Shown here piece by piece: positions 51,630 through 59,228 of a stretch of 64,000 bases of DNA. Source of the stretch: Aquimarina sp. AU474 (GTDB lineage Bacteria > Bacteroidota > Bacteroidia > Flavobacteriales > Flavobacteriaceae); NCBI RefSeq assembly GCF_900312815.1, contig NZ_OMPE01000008.1, forward strand, positions 310,001-374,000, written 5' to 3'. The translations under genes were made by a program, and so were the position numbers. The notes under the pieces were generated by a model that worked only from the letters and a program-made list of their open reading frames with translations, ran no database searches and was not told the DNA's origin. Position 1 is the first letter of the stretch. Each line of letters starts with the position of its first letter.

Positions 51630-51998
51630 TTAATAGCAATTGCATTTATAATCCATGATGTATTTATGAAATCGTTCTCCATAAGAATCAGAATCGTAAT
51701 ATCCGCTATATTGGAAATTACTCCAGTTTGAAGAAGGTATTCCGCAGAAGATATAGGTGTTCGTTACATAACTGTATTCGTTTTTCTTAATTTCTGCTAT
51801 TACAAATGTTTTATATTGATATGTGTATGCAGTAACTTTATATAACCATGAAGAATCTAAAGTATAGCTACCAATACTACTGGTATAGTATCCATTCATC
51901 TCAATGAAATCTATTAAATCATCACAGCTAACCTGTTGTGCATTGCAGTTTGAGTGAATTCCAAATAGAAGGGATAATACAAATATCCAATATTTCAT
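51630..51998 (-). CDS. Small exported protein, Tyr/Ser-rich, unknown
   Basis: 122 aa from ATG 51998, chosen because it opens the signal peptide (WIFVLSLLFGIHSNCNAQ). The mature domain begins SCDDLIDFIEMNGYY and has LDSSWLYKVTAYTYQYKTFVIAEIKK and FCGIPSSNWSNFQYSG, ending KCNCY. It appears to be a small all-beta family; the molecular role is unknown. It belongs to the minus-strand run (17 nt to the next gene). Confidence 0.62.
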   Translation of the reverse strand: MKYWIFVLSLLFGIHSNCNAQQVSCDDLIDFIEMNGYYTSSIGSYTLDSSWLYKVTAYTYQYKTFVIAEIKKNEYSYVTNTYIFCGIPSSNWSNFQYSGYYDSDSYGERFHKYIMDYKCNCY

Positions 51999-52026
51999 TT
52001 TTCTTAGATGAATAATTAAATCAATT

Positions 52027-52692
52027 TTACTCAATAATAGATCCATCGGAGAAAATGATTTTTTCTGGTTTCCAGATTACCTTAATATCTTTTAAGTCTT
52101 TGTTTTTTAAGACTTGATCTTCATCATTGAATTGGTTGTAGTCCATCGATGCATCCCATTTAACTTCACTATTAGCTTGAATGGTCTGATCATAAACAAA
52201 ACTTAGAGACTTTATTTTGTCACCAAAAAGGTTTGTAAATTCTATTTGTCCCTTCACTGCGCGAATTTCCTTATCAGATTTATTTTGAATTGCAAACTTA
52301 TAAGTTATATATTCTTCATAATTATATTTGCTGAAGCCTTTTTTATAACATGTGACAATAACACTTTCTGAAAGTGTTCGAATTCTTTCTTCTTCTTCCT
52401 TTTTAGCTTTCTCTGCTAATATTTTCTGTTCTTTTTCTATTTTATCTAGTTCAGCTTTCCATTTTTCGCCATCATCAAGTATTTCTCTATAGGTCATATC
52501 TTCTAGTTTCTTATCTTGAAGTTTTAGTCTTACTATTGTACCTGCTAGAAGCATTAATTCAGTTGAATCCAATTTTTCTTCAATCTCAAGCATATCTTTT
52601 TTAGCCTTTTCTTCGCTGAATTTTTTATCCAAAGGTGATGAACAAGAAATAATTAAACCTGTTACAATAAAAGTGAGTATCGTTTTTTTCAT
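52027..52692 (-). CDS. Lipoprotein with coiled-coil region
   Basis: 221 aa from ATG 52692 (first Met of a signal sequence; the ORF opens earlier at 52728). Lipobox LIISC (Cys17). Residues about 25-110 are highly charged helix (EEKAKKDMLEIEEKLDSTE, EKAKKEEEERI). Residues about 115-221 form a beta domain with ITYKFAIQNKSDKEIRAVKGQIEFTNLFGDKI, typical of an FxLYD/Ig-like module. The function is unknown. Confidence 0.7.
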   Translation of the reverse strand: MKKTILTFIVTGLIISCSSPLDKKFSEEKAKKDMLEIEEKLDSTELMLLAGTIVRLKLQDKKLEDMTYREILDDGEKWKAELDKIEKEQKILAEKAKKEEEERIRTLSESVIVTCYKKGFSKYNYEEYITYKFAIQNKSDKEIRAVKGQIEFTNLFGDKIKSLSFVYDQTIQANSEVKWDASMDYNQFNDEDQVLKNKDLKDIKVIWKPEKIIFSDGSIIE

Positions 52693-52718
52693 TTTACTTT
52701 TCTTTTTATAATAATTTG

Positions 52719-52964
52719 TTAGTTCCAATTAGCATTACATCCATTTTGCCTTTCCCATTCCATCGCTGCTTCTCGCGTTGTAATATTTCCTTCTTGAACA
52801 ATATGTCCGTTATTCCAATAATGTCTATTTCCATTATGAGTTGTATATCTCCCAGAATTTTTATGTTGATTTTCTCTTTGTTGTAAATCATATGTGATTC
52901 CACAATGAACTTTTAGGTTCCCTACTTTGAACCAATATTTGTAAGTATCTCTATTAGAACTCAT
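52719..52964 (-). CDS. GIY-YIG-like small protein
   Basis: 81 aa from ATG 52964. The pattern YKYWFKVGNLKVHCGITYDLQQRENQHKNS, then HIVQEGNITTREAAMEWE, resembles the GIY-YIG nuclease core (two strands, Y/G motif, Arg in DLxxRxxxH, Glu in the last helix). The first Tyr is replaced by Phe/Val (VHCGIT in place of YVGxT). Nuclease activity is therefore uncertain. It lies 26 nt upstream of the lipoprotein gene. Confidence 0.6.
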   Translation of the reverse strand: MSSNRDTYKYWFKVGNLKVHCGITYDLQQRENQHKNSGRYTTHNGNRHYWNNGHIVQEGNITTREAAMEWERQNGCNANWN

Positions 52965-53063
52965 AATTTTATTTTTAACATTAATGCAACCCAAACTTAC
53001 CATGATCCAAAACCAATCCCTTGTGGGTTTCCACAGATTCATAATTGTTTAAATAAAAACAAT

Positions 53064-53095
53064 AGGCCTTACAGGTTTTAAAACCTGTAAGGCCT
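53064..53095. repeat. 32-bp perfect palindrome
   Basis: AGGCCTTACAGGTTTT followed directly by its exact reverse complement. There is no loop. It lies between the GIY-YIG-like gene and the small membrane-protein gene. It could be a terminator, a REP-type element or a protein-binding site. It stands out in GC content from the flanks. Confidence 0.8.
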
Positions 53096-53137
53096 GTAAG
53101 ACTTATTACCCCAAACTGGTATAGAGTATTTCTATAT

Positions 53138-53302
53138 TTATACTTCTGTTTTATTTTTCAACTCTATTAAAATAGATCTAAGAAGTTGTATAACTTCATT
53201 TATTCTAAGCATCCATGCTCCTAATAACCTTGTTAAAATTATACCACAGACAAATAGTATGGCTGATATTATTAAAACTACACTAGCAGATATAAATTCC
53301 AT
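53138..53302 (-). CDS. Small membrane protein, 54 aa
   Basis: The ATG 53302 ORF encodes 54 aa. The first part is one TM helix (ISASVVLIISAILFVCGIIL) followed by an amphipathic basic helix (LLGAWMLRINEVIQLLRSILIELKNKT). Composition and length fit small phage-like or regulator membrane proteins of flavobacteria. It is the first candidate gene of the minus-strand accessory run, with the 32-bp palindrome after it. The region 53303-53409 has no gene. Confidence 0.55.
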   Translation of the reverse strand: MEFISASVVLIISAILFVCGIILTRLLGAWMLRINEVIQLLRSILIELKNKTEV

Positions 53303-53409
53303 TTTGTAATGTTTTTAGGATTAATATTAGCTCAAACTTACTTTAGTCAAACAAAAACTCCCTGTGGAAAATCACAAGGGCAGAGTGTTAAATTAAAAAC
53401 ATTGGTAGA

Positions 53410-54078
53410 TCAATCAATCAACCCTAACTGATTCACCAAATAGATCAATTGTATATTCGTTTTAGCATTAAAGTCTTCTCGTAATTTTCGTATTTTATCC
53501 TCAATAGAACGCCTGCTATTTGGAGTAACGTTGTTTTCAATAAAATGAAGGCTTATTTCATCTTGTTTATATCCTTGGGTTAGTAGTTTTAATAGTTGTA
53601 CTTCATATTGATTAAGCTGTAGTACATTTTTTTGGTGTAAGGCATCTTTAGAAATAGGACAAGTATATGTACTACCATCGTTTACTGATGTAATTGCTTT
53701 AGAAAGTTCTTGTAAGCCATACAATCCTTTGCATACATATCCATCTATCTTTTGATTAGTGAAAAACGACTTAATAATTGCAGGTTTCTTTTCGCCAGTA
53801 AAAACAATGATCTTAATTTCAGGTTGTATTTTTTTTACTTCTTTAATGAGGTCTTTACCTGTGGTTATTTTGTGACTTCTATAATCTAAAGCAAAAGAAA
53901 GGTCGCTAATGAGCAACTGATATGGAGTGTTATTTCGTAGAGCTTCCTTTATTTTGAGCAAGGTTTTGTCGCAAAACTGCGCAGTGTCAATTTGTGCTTG
54001 AGTAAAATCTCTTATAGCAGAAACGATACCTAGATTATCGCTATCTTCATCTTCTGCAATCAAAATTTTTGTAAACAT
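53410..54078 (-). CDS. LuxR/FixJ-type response regulator
   Basis: 222 aa. Receiver domain about 1-130: acidic pair in LIAEDEDSD, phospho-acceptor Asp in LLISDLSF (about 59), Thr in VFTGE and Lys in VCKG. The C-terminal helix-turn-helix (about 155-222; LNQYEVQLLKLLTQGYKQDEISLHF, SRRSIEDKIRKLREDF) is a LuxR-type DNA-binding domain. It is co-transcribed with the kinase gene upstream (12-nt gap) and is its obvious partner. Confidence 0.9.
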   Translation of the reverse strand: MFTKILIAEDEDSDNLGIVSAIRDFTQAQIDTAQFCDKTLLKIKEALRNNTPYQLLISDLSFALDYRSHKITTGKDLIKEVKKIQPEIKIIVFTGEKKPAIIKSFFTNQKIDGYVCKGLYGLQELSKAITSVNDGSTYTCPISKDALHQKNVLQLNQYEVQLLKLLTQGYKQDEISLHFIENNVTPNSRRSIEDKIRKLREDFNAKTNIQLIYLVNQLGLID

Positions 54079-54090
54079 AGGTTTTTCAAA

Positions 54091-56037
54091 TTAGGAGCTA
54101 AAAACAATTGTTGCCTTAAAACCTTCTTTTGGTTTTGAATCAAAAGTAATAGTTCCTCCAATGTCTTTCATGCGGGTTTCCACATTAACCAGACCGTTTT
54201 TTGAAGTAGACTTACTCAAATTCATACCGATACCATCATCAATATAATTTACTTTTATTTTTCTCTTCTCTTTGGCAAAAGTGATGGCAACTATGTTTGC
54301 TTGACTATGCCTTTTCATATTGGTAAGTAATTCTTTGAGTACCCAGTACAGTTCTTCTTTTTTAAGAGGTGAAACTTCTGACCAAAAGCCAGGTTCTAAC
54401 TCACTAGTAATAACTTTGGTTTCTTGATCTCCATAAGAATCCAGTAAAGCCAATAATTCGTCACCATACTCTTCTCCAGTTTCTATTTTATGATCTCTAG
54501 AGAAGTCTCTGATTTTGTGATATACCGTATCAAAACCTTTTAATATTTTTAGGTTTTCATGATCACTATCAAAACCAGAGATCTTTTGTAATTGGAGTAG
54601 TAGGTAGTAGAGATCGTTACCCACTTCATCGTGTAATTTTTTGGATAGTCTTTTTTCGGTGGTGTGTCGTTCTTGTATTTTTTCTTTTTTGTGTTTGGTT
54701 CGTAAATAGAAGAAGAGGAATGTTGAGGATAGGATGGTAAGAATCCCTAAACCCAAATAAATGATGTTTTTTGTTTTTTGTTTTTGGAGCACTATTTGTT
54801 GTTGAGCTTTTAGCTGTAAATTTTCTTTTCTTTCCTTGGCTGAATTATAACGAATAGCGGCATATTTATTTCGTGATGTTGCTCTTGCCATATTGATACT
54901 GTCATAAATTCTGTCATGTTTTACATCATATTTTATATATTCTGAAGAAGGAGAAAGTTTTTTTAAATATGTTAGAGCTTCAAGTCTATCTTCTACATTG
55001 TTTTGTTCAACGGTAAGTTGATATAATAACTTTGCATGTGATATGGATTTAGTTTTATCCTTTTTTTCGTAATATTTCATTAAATGAGCATGACTAGCAA
55101 TTACCCCTTGTATGTATCCACTGTCCTTTCGTACCTTATATGCTTTTAATAACTCTAGTTCTAAATTTTTACTAGTATCAGATAACCAAGCCGTAAAATT
55201 CTTATTATCCCATATTCTAATATATTCTTTTAATTGTTTTTTAGAATCAATCTCTTTGAGTAAATCATTGTAGATACTAAGAGCTTCTACGTAATTTTTC
55301 GAATTCTTTAATGTTACTCCCTTAGAGTTTAAAAAAATGTTTGAATCATTCAGGTTTGTTGAATATTTTAGCGATCTATCATGGTAATTAAGAGCTTTTT
55401 TATATTGACTTTGTGCTCTAAGACTTAATGCAGCGAAATTAAGTGTTCTTGAAAAATATAAACTGTCATTATTTTCTAAATATTGTAAAGCTTCGATTGC
55501 TTGTGTTTCTCCTTCATAGTAATCATTGTTATCAATAAGAATTTTGGACATACTAGACAACCTTCTTCCAATTTGGATACTATCATTTTTTAATAAATAC
55601 TTTTCTTTAGATTTATTAAAATAAAAATAGGCGCTGTCAAAACTATATTGTTTTTTATAATATATAGCCAGCTTGTTATATGCCTTGCCCATTTTTGAAG
55701 TGTCTTTTTCAATTGTAGCTGTATTGAGCATTTTTCTTGCATAAATCAGAGTGCTATCGTTCAATTTAGTTTTAGAAAAAATTGCGTTTTTAAGAGAATA
55801 AATATCAATTAAATTACTGTTTAATCTCTGTTTTATCGCAAGTGTCTGGGCTTTGTTAGCGTAAAGTAACTTTTTGCTTATAGGCTTTTTTGTTTTTTTT
55901 GCGATAGAATAATAATAAGCAATACTATCATGTACAATTGATATTTCGCTTTTGGAATTTTCTGAGTTCTTAGAAACACAGTTTAACAAAAAAAGAATAG
56001 AAAGTAGTAAGAGTAAAGTTGGTTTAATAAATCTCAT
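54091..56037 (-). CDS. TPR-containing HisKA_3 sensor histidine kinase
   Basis: 648 aa. The N-terminus has a lipobox-like signal (LSILFLLNC). TPR-type helices span about 40-380 (for example TSKMGKAYNKLAIYYKKQYSFDSAYFYFNKSKEKYLLKN), followed by one TM (about 412-432) and a coiled linker. The HisKA_3 dimerisation domain has phospho-acceptor His in KKLHDEVGNDLYYLL, and the HATPase domain (about 550-648) has ELLTNMKRHSQAN and DDGIGMN. It senses an extracytoplasmic signal through the TPR part and phosphorylates the LuxR regulator. It starts about 10 nt after the terminator at 56047-56078. Confidence 0.9.
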   Translation of the reverse strand: MRFIKPTLLLLLSILFLLNCVSKNSENSKSEISIVHDSIAYYYSIAKKTKKPISKKLLYANKAQTLAIKQRLNSNLIDIYSLKNAIFSKTKLNDSTLIYARKMLNTATIEKDTSKMGKAYNKLAIYYKKQYSFDSAYFYFNKSKEKYLLKNDSIQIGRRLSSMSKILIDNNDYYEGETQAIEALQYLENNDSLYFSRTLNFAALSLRAQSQYKKALNYHDRSLKYSTNLNDSNIFLNSKGVTLKNSKNYVEALSIYNDLLKEIDSKKQLKEYIRIWDNKNFTAWLSDTSKNLELELLKAYKVRKDSGYIQGVIASHAHLMKYYEKKDKTKSISHAKLLYQLTVEQNNVEDRLEALTYLKKLSPSSEYIKYDVKHDRIYDSINMARATSRNKYAAIRYNSAKERKENLQLKAQQQIVLQKQKTKNIIYLGLGILTILSSTFLFFYLRTKHKKEKIQERHTTEKRLSKKLHDEVGNDLYYLLLQLQKISGFDSDHENLKILKGFDTVYHKIRDFSRDHKIETGEEYGDELLALLDSYGDQETKVITSELEPGFWSEVSPLKKEELYWVLKELLTNMKRHSQANIVAITFAKEKRKIKVNYIDDGIGMNLSKSTSKNGLVNVETRMKDIGGTITFDSKPKEGFKATIVFSS

Positions 56038-56046
56038 ACTCTAAAA

Positions 56047-56078
56047 TAAAAAAAATGCCGCACAAAAGTGTACGGCAT
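56047..56078 (-). terminator. Intrinsic terminator of the small lipoprotein gene
   Basis: ATGCCG-CAC / GTG-TA-CGGCAT stem (one 2-nt bulge) with a T run on the minus strand. It sits between the 49-aa lipoprotein gene and the kinase gene, so the two are separate units or weakly linked. Confidence 0.75.
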
Positions 56079-56097
56079 CTCTATTTATGATATGAAT

Positions 56098-56247
56098 TTA
56101 ATCATCATTCTCTTCAACTGGTTCTCCATCTTCACCCTCGGTAGCTAATTCTTCGATACCGATTTCTTCGGCTAGGTCAGAAGTGGTACAAGAAAATAAT
56201 GTTACATTAGTCATAATTATAGTCAAAATTAAAAATACTCTTCTCAT
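56098..56247 (-). CDS. Small lipoprotein, 49 aa
   Basis: The ATG 56247 ORF encodes a 49-aa prepropeptide: signal RRVFLILTIIMTNVTLFSC with lipobox Cys20, then a very acidic tail (SDLAEEIGIEELATEGEDGE to EENDD). The lipobox and a terminator right after the stop support it as real. It could be a short envelope lipoprotein linked to the sensor kinase that starts 60 nt downstream. The function is unknown. Confidence 0.65.
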   Translation of the reverse strand: MRRVFLILTIIMTNVTLFSCTTSDLAEEIGIEELATEGEDGEPVEENDD

Positions 56248-56285
56248 CGTATTACGTATTAAAAATTAGTAATAGCGTGAGCTGC

Positions 56286-56352
56286 CTGGGGTTTGAGCCC
56301 AGAGGGTAAATTGCCATTCAGCAACACGCGAAATGAGAAGAGGCGCCTCTTC
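56286..56352. other. GC-rich structured intergenic segment
   Basis: CTGGG-GTTTGAG-CCCAG (56286-56302) and a perfect 16-bp palindrome GAAGAGGCGCCTCTTC (56337-56352) lie in a GC-rich patch within the divergent region 56248-56603. It may be a structured RNA, a regulator site or a repeat. I could not assign it to a known class. Confidence 0.4.
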
Positions 56353-56540
56353 GTTTGGGAAGTATATTTGGAAAGTCGAAGACAGAAAAAGTTAATTGTA
56401 CTTCCCAGTTTCAGTTATCTGATTCTGTCTTGTATTTCCAGTTTTGAATTAGATTGTATACATTTGTCTTGATAGTTAATCCTGACTTGATCTAAATTCT
56501 TTAGCAAGATATAGCTGTTTTACCCCAGTGTTTATAAGGG

Positions 56541-56585
56541 ATTCCGATAATTCCGAAGTCTCACATAATTCCGATGAATTCGGAT
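56541..56585 (+). promoter_or_regulatory. Iterated ATTCCGA boxes
   Basis: Direct copies of ATTCCGA start at 56541, 56550 and 56568 (9- and 18-nt steps), with an inverted copy TCGGAT ending at 56585. Such phased repeats suggest cooperative regulator binding just before the gene at 56604. An alternative ATG at 56574 lies within them, which is why ATG 56604 is preferred. Confidence 0.5.
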
Positions 56586-56603
56586 AAATTCACATGGATT
56601 ATT

Positions 56604-57446
56604 ATGAATTTTAAAACTATTGAGAACTATAGTCAGTCAATTTTAGAGTTGTACAAAGAGAATAGAGGTGGTGATATGGCAGCATTTTTATCTAATCCTT
56701 CTCCAGCATTGATTAGAGATGCTTGCTTAGAATTGTATAAAAAAGACCTTATTAAATCAGATGAAGAAATCATAAGAAGTTTCTTTAAATTTAGAGAAGG
56801 GGAAAATGGCGAAACCGCCATTGAAGAACATGGTGTTGGGAAATTAAGGGCCATATCTGATTTTTTAATCGAAAAATCTAATACAAAACATACACCCAGA
56901 TTAAATTTAATAGCTTTATTAGTTGATTTTCAACCGAGACCATATTCTAAATTCAGAAAGAATAAAGGAGAAGTTGTAAAAGACGATTCTAAAACAGACA
57001 ATACTCAACAGCTTGATAATAATGCAATAGGGACAGGTGAAAATCATGTTGAAACAGGTGAGGGAAAAGAGGGAGGTAAACCTTGGAAAAAAATAATTAT
57101 TACTATAAGTTTTATAGGGATAGCAGCTATTATTTATTTTATTCCTGATTGGGAACAAAATGATTGTATGATTTGGTCCAATGACCATTATGAAAAAATA
57201 GCTTGTGATAAAACCTCCAATCCCAACTTGTTTTATAACCAAAATATAGTAGAGAATTTTAAAAGAGTAGAATTGGATACTACCACGGAGGTATTTTTTA
57301 AAGATGGCAAGGCGTTGTACTGGTATGATAAAGAGGACGGAAAGATCGAGTTTTTTACAAAAGGAGGGAAGCACCCGGTTAATAATAAGGTGCTTAAACC
57401 AGTTACACAGACGATTATAAGAAAGTATGTGTATGGAGAAAAATAA
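56604..57446 (+). CDS. Single-pass membrane protein of unknown function
   Basis: 280 aa from ATG 56604. The cytoplasmic N-terminal part (about 1-110) is helical (ENYSQSILELYKENRGGDMAAFLSNPSPALIRDACLELYKKDL). A low-complexity Gly/Glu/Asn linker precedes one TM (about 163-181, IITISFIGIAAIIYFI) and an external domain CMIWSNDHYEKIACD, then EVFFKDGKALYWYDKEDGKIEFFTKGGKHPV. The pattern WYDKxDGKxEFFTxxGxHP seems to recur in flavobacterial proteins, but its role is unknown to me. Confidence 0.68.
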   Translation: MNFKTIENYSQSILELYKENRGGDMAAFLSNPSPALIRDACLELYKKDLIKSDEEIIRSFFKFREGENGETAIEEHGVGKLRAISDFLIEKSNTKHTPRLNLIALLVDFQPRPYSKFRKNKGEVVKDDSKTDNTQQLDNNAIGTGENHVETGEGKEGGKPWKKIIITISFIGIAAIIYFIPDWEQNDCMIWSNDHYEKIACDKTSNPNLFYNQNIVENFKRVELDTTTEVFFKDGKALYWYDKEDGKIEFFTKGGKHPVNNKVLKPVTQTIIRKYVYGEK

Positions 57447-57511
57447 TTACTATTATGATAATAAAAGAGACCAACACATTTTGATGTCGTTTTATCTTTA
57501 ACTTCTTATCA

Positions 57512-57545
57512 CAAAAAACACCTTGCTCCCAAAAGAGCAAGGTGT
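57512..57545 (-). terminator. Intrinsic terminator
   Basis: ACACCTTGCTC / GAGCAAGGTGT is a perfect 11-bp stem with a 6-nt loop and a U tract on the minus strand. It ends the lipoprotein gene at 57599. Confidence 0.88.
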
Positions 57546-57598
57546 CGCGGTCATCATTAACAATGAAACCAAACTAACTATCTATCTATAGTTTAAAT

Positions 57599-58024
57599 CT
57601 ACTGTTGCATTAATTTTTGTGATAATTCTTGTATTTCTTCACTCTTTTTAAGCATATAAGCATTAAACTTTTCAATCTCATTTGCTGATAAAGCGCTAGA
57701 AAGCTCTTGAGCTTTTGTACCTAATTCTTGACCCTTTTGTCCTAAAGAAGCAAACGCAGCCATATCTTTGCTCTCTACGATTTTTTTGTACTCCTCAATA
57801 TACTCTTCATAAGCATTTACATACTCTTGTACTTTTGGATTGTTGAAAGAAGGTGTACCGGTTTCCGAAACAGTTTCAGTCGCTACCTCTTCACTTTTGT
57901 TATCAGACTTAGTATCTGTAGATTGTTCGGTTGTATTTTCGGTGCTTTTAGTATTATTATCCTTACATGAAAAAGAAAATCCAATAACAAGGATAAGTGC
58001 AAAATGTAATACTACTCGTTTCAT
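57599..58024 (-). CDS. Helical lipoprotein of unknown function
   Basis: A 141-aa lipoprotein, lipobox IGFSFSC (Cys20). A Thr/Ser/Glu-rich spacer (about 22-55) is followed by a helical pair (about 58-141: KVQEYVNAYEEYIEEYKKIVESKDMAAF, QKGQELGTKAQELSSALSANEIEKFNAYMLKKSEEI). It is a simple envelope lipoprotein without a known domain name. It is a single gene with a terminator downstream. Confidence 0.72.
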   Translation of the reverse strand: MKRVVLHFALILVIGFSFSCKDNNTKSTENTTEQSTDTKSDNKSEEVATETVSETGTPSFNNPKVQEYVNAYEEYIEEYKKIVESKDMAAFASLGQKGQELGTKAQELSSALSANEIEKFNAYMLKKSEEIQELSQKLMQQ

Positions 58025-58251
58025 AATATGATTTTTAGTGATTAGTTATTTATAATTACTTGATTGTTGAGTACAAAGATGCGGTATTAACATATGCTAA
58101 GTGAACACTGTTTTCAGTGAAAAATATACTCCTGTTTTAAGGGGGATATGTATATCGGAATAAATACTTTTGAATATTGGGATTATTTTTAAATCTACTA
58201 AAACCTTCGTATATTTAGGTTTTTGTCAATGAATCTTTAAAAATTTAGAGC

Positions 58252-58404
58252 ATGAATAATGAAAAACAAACATTAGAGACATTAGTTAATTATAAGATAT
58301 CTCGCGATGCCACTTTAATTATTAGAGGAGGAGGGTTTACGGCAACTGATGATCTTGCCAAATGGAGAAAAAACATTGAAGATGGCATAATCGATAGAAG
58401 ATAA
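58252..58404 (+). CDS. 50-aa peptide with IIRGGG motif
   Basis: ATG 58252 to TAA 58404. The peptide starts MNNEKQTLETLVNYKISRD and continues ATLIIRGGGFTATDDLAKW, with a charged end KNIEDGIIDRR. It is followed at once by a strong terminator. The acidic/helical first half ending in a Gly-Gly-Gly is reminiscent of double-glycine leader peptides of exported or modified peptides, but no peptidase-ABC transporter or modifying enzyme is adjacent. It could equally be a small regulator. Coding status is supported by composition and the terminator only. Confidence 0.5.
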   Translation: MNNEKQTLETLVNYKISRDATLIIRGGGFTATDDLAKWRKNIEDGIIDRR

Positions 58405-58415
58405 ATATATAGCAT

Positions 58416-58450
58416 AAAAAAAACGAGGAGTATAACTCCTCGTTTTTTTT
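58416..58450. terminator. Bidirectional intrinsic terminator
   Basis: ACGAGGAGT / ACTCCTCGT is a perfect stem with A8 before and T8 after. It ends the 50-aa ORF (plus) and the DUF4494 gene (minus). Confidence 0.92.
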
Positions 58451-58465
58451 ATGAAAAGCTATGTT

Positions 58466-59086
58466 TTATTCTTCTTCATCAAAAGAGACAGGAACTAACT
58501 CTACGTTTGTATCTTCAAAAACAGGAGTTTCTTCTTCTTTATCTTCTTCAACCAAAATTGATTCTTCGATTGTTTCGTTGTCCGTTTCAAGTGGTTCAGG
58601 AACCGAATCTTTTAAGGTGTTAAAACGTTCTAATTTTTTTAAATCGCCTTCTTCACCAGAGAAATACGGAAAGACATCCATAATAGGCGATTCTGCAATG
58701 GCAGGAATAGTATAATCACCCATTGTATTTTTCATGGCATCATTAGTATTGTCAAAAGCTTCTTTTACATCATTAGCTTGTATCAATAGATACATATTTG
58801 ATTTTCTCTCTTTACCACTTTCTTCATCATATGCAATCAAAGAAACTTTTGATTTAAACCATCTATCGGAATTTTCGAATGGATGAATCTCGGCAAAATT
58901 AGCTACTTTAATATTTGTGATTTTGAACTCATCACTGATATAAGCAGACATTTCTTCATTAATTCTAGATTCTGCTTCTGTATAAGAAATAGCATCTACC
59001 AAATAAGGTTCGGTTGTCATTTTTTGAGCTCCAGACTCATCTACTTTTCTATACTTTATTTTACATTCGTACCACGTTGCGCTCAT
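58466..59086 (-). CDS. DUF4494 family protein
   Basis: 206 aa. The N-terminal 145 residues match DUF4494: WYECKIKYRKVDESGAQKMTTEPYLVDAISYTEAESRINEEM, FENSDRWFKSKVSLIAYDEESGKERKS and DVKEAFDNTNDAMKNTMGDY. The C-terminal 60 residues are acidic and disordered. It is a cytoplasmic protein common in Bacteroidota with unknown function; no partner is visible in the neighbourhood. Confidence 0.85.
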   Translation of the reverse strand: MSATWYECKIKYRKVDESGAQKMTTEPYLVDAISYTEAESRINEEMSAYISDEFKITNIKVANFAEIHPFENSDRWFKSKVSLIAYDEESGKERKSNMYLLIQANDVKEAFDNTNDAMKNTMGDYTIPAIAESPIMDVFPYFSGEEGDLKKLERFNTLKDSVPEPLETDNETIEESILVEEDKEEETPVFEDTNVELVPVSFDEEE

Positions 59087-59228
59087 ATCTTTTTTTGTTT
59101 TTATTGGCCGCCAAATATAACCGTTGTATTAGGTTTATATTGTAGGTAAACAAAATAGATATTCACAATTTGTGATGTAAAATATTACTGATTTAAGTAT
59201 CAGTGATTTACTTATAATGAAACGCCAA

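Noticed and set aside
56919..57374. 151-aa minus-strand ORF
   Set aside because: It is antisense to the membrane protein at 56604, which has a TM segment and a recognisable C-terminal pattern; the composition of the antisense frame is rich in Ile/Phe/Tyr as expected from AT-rich shadow.
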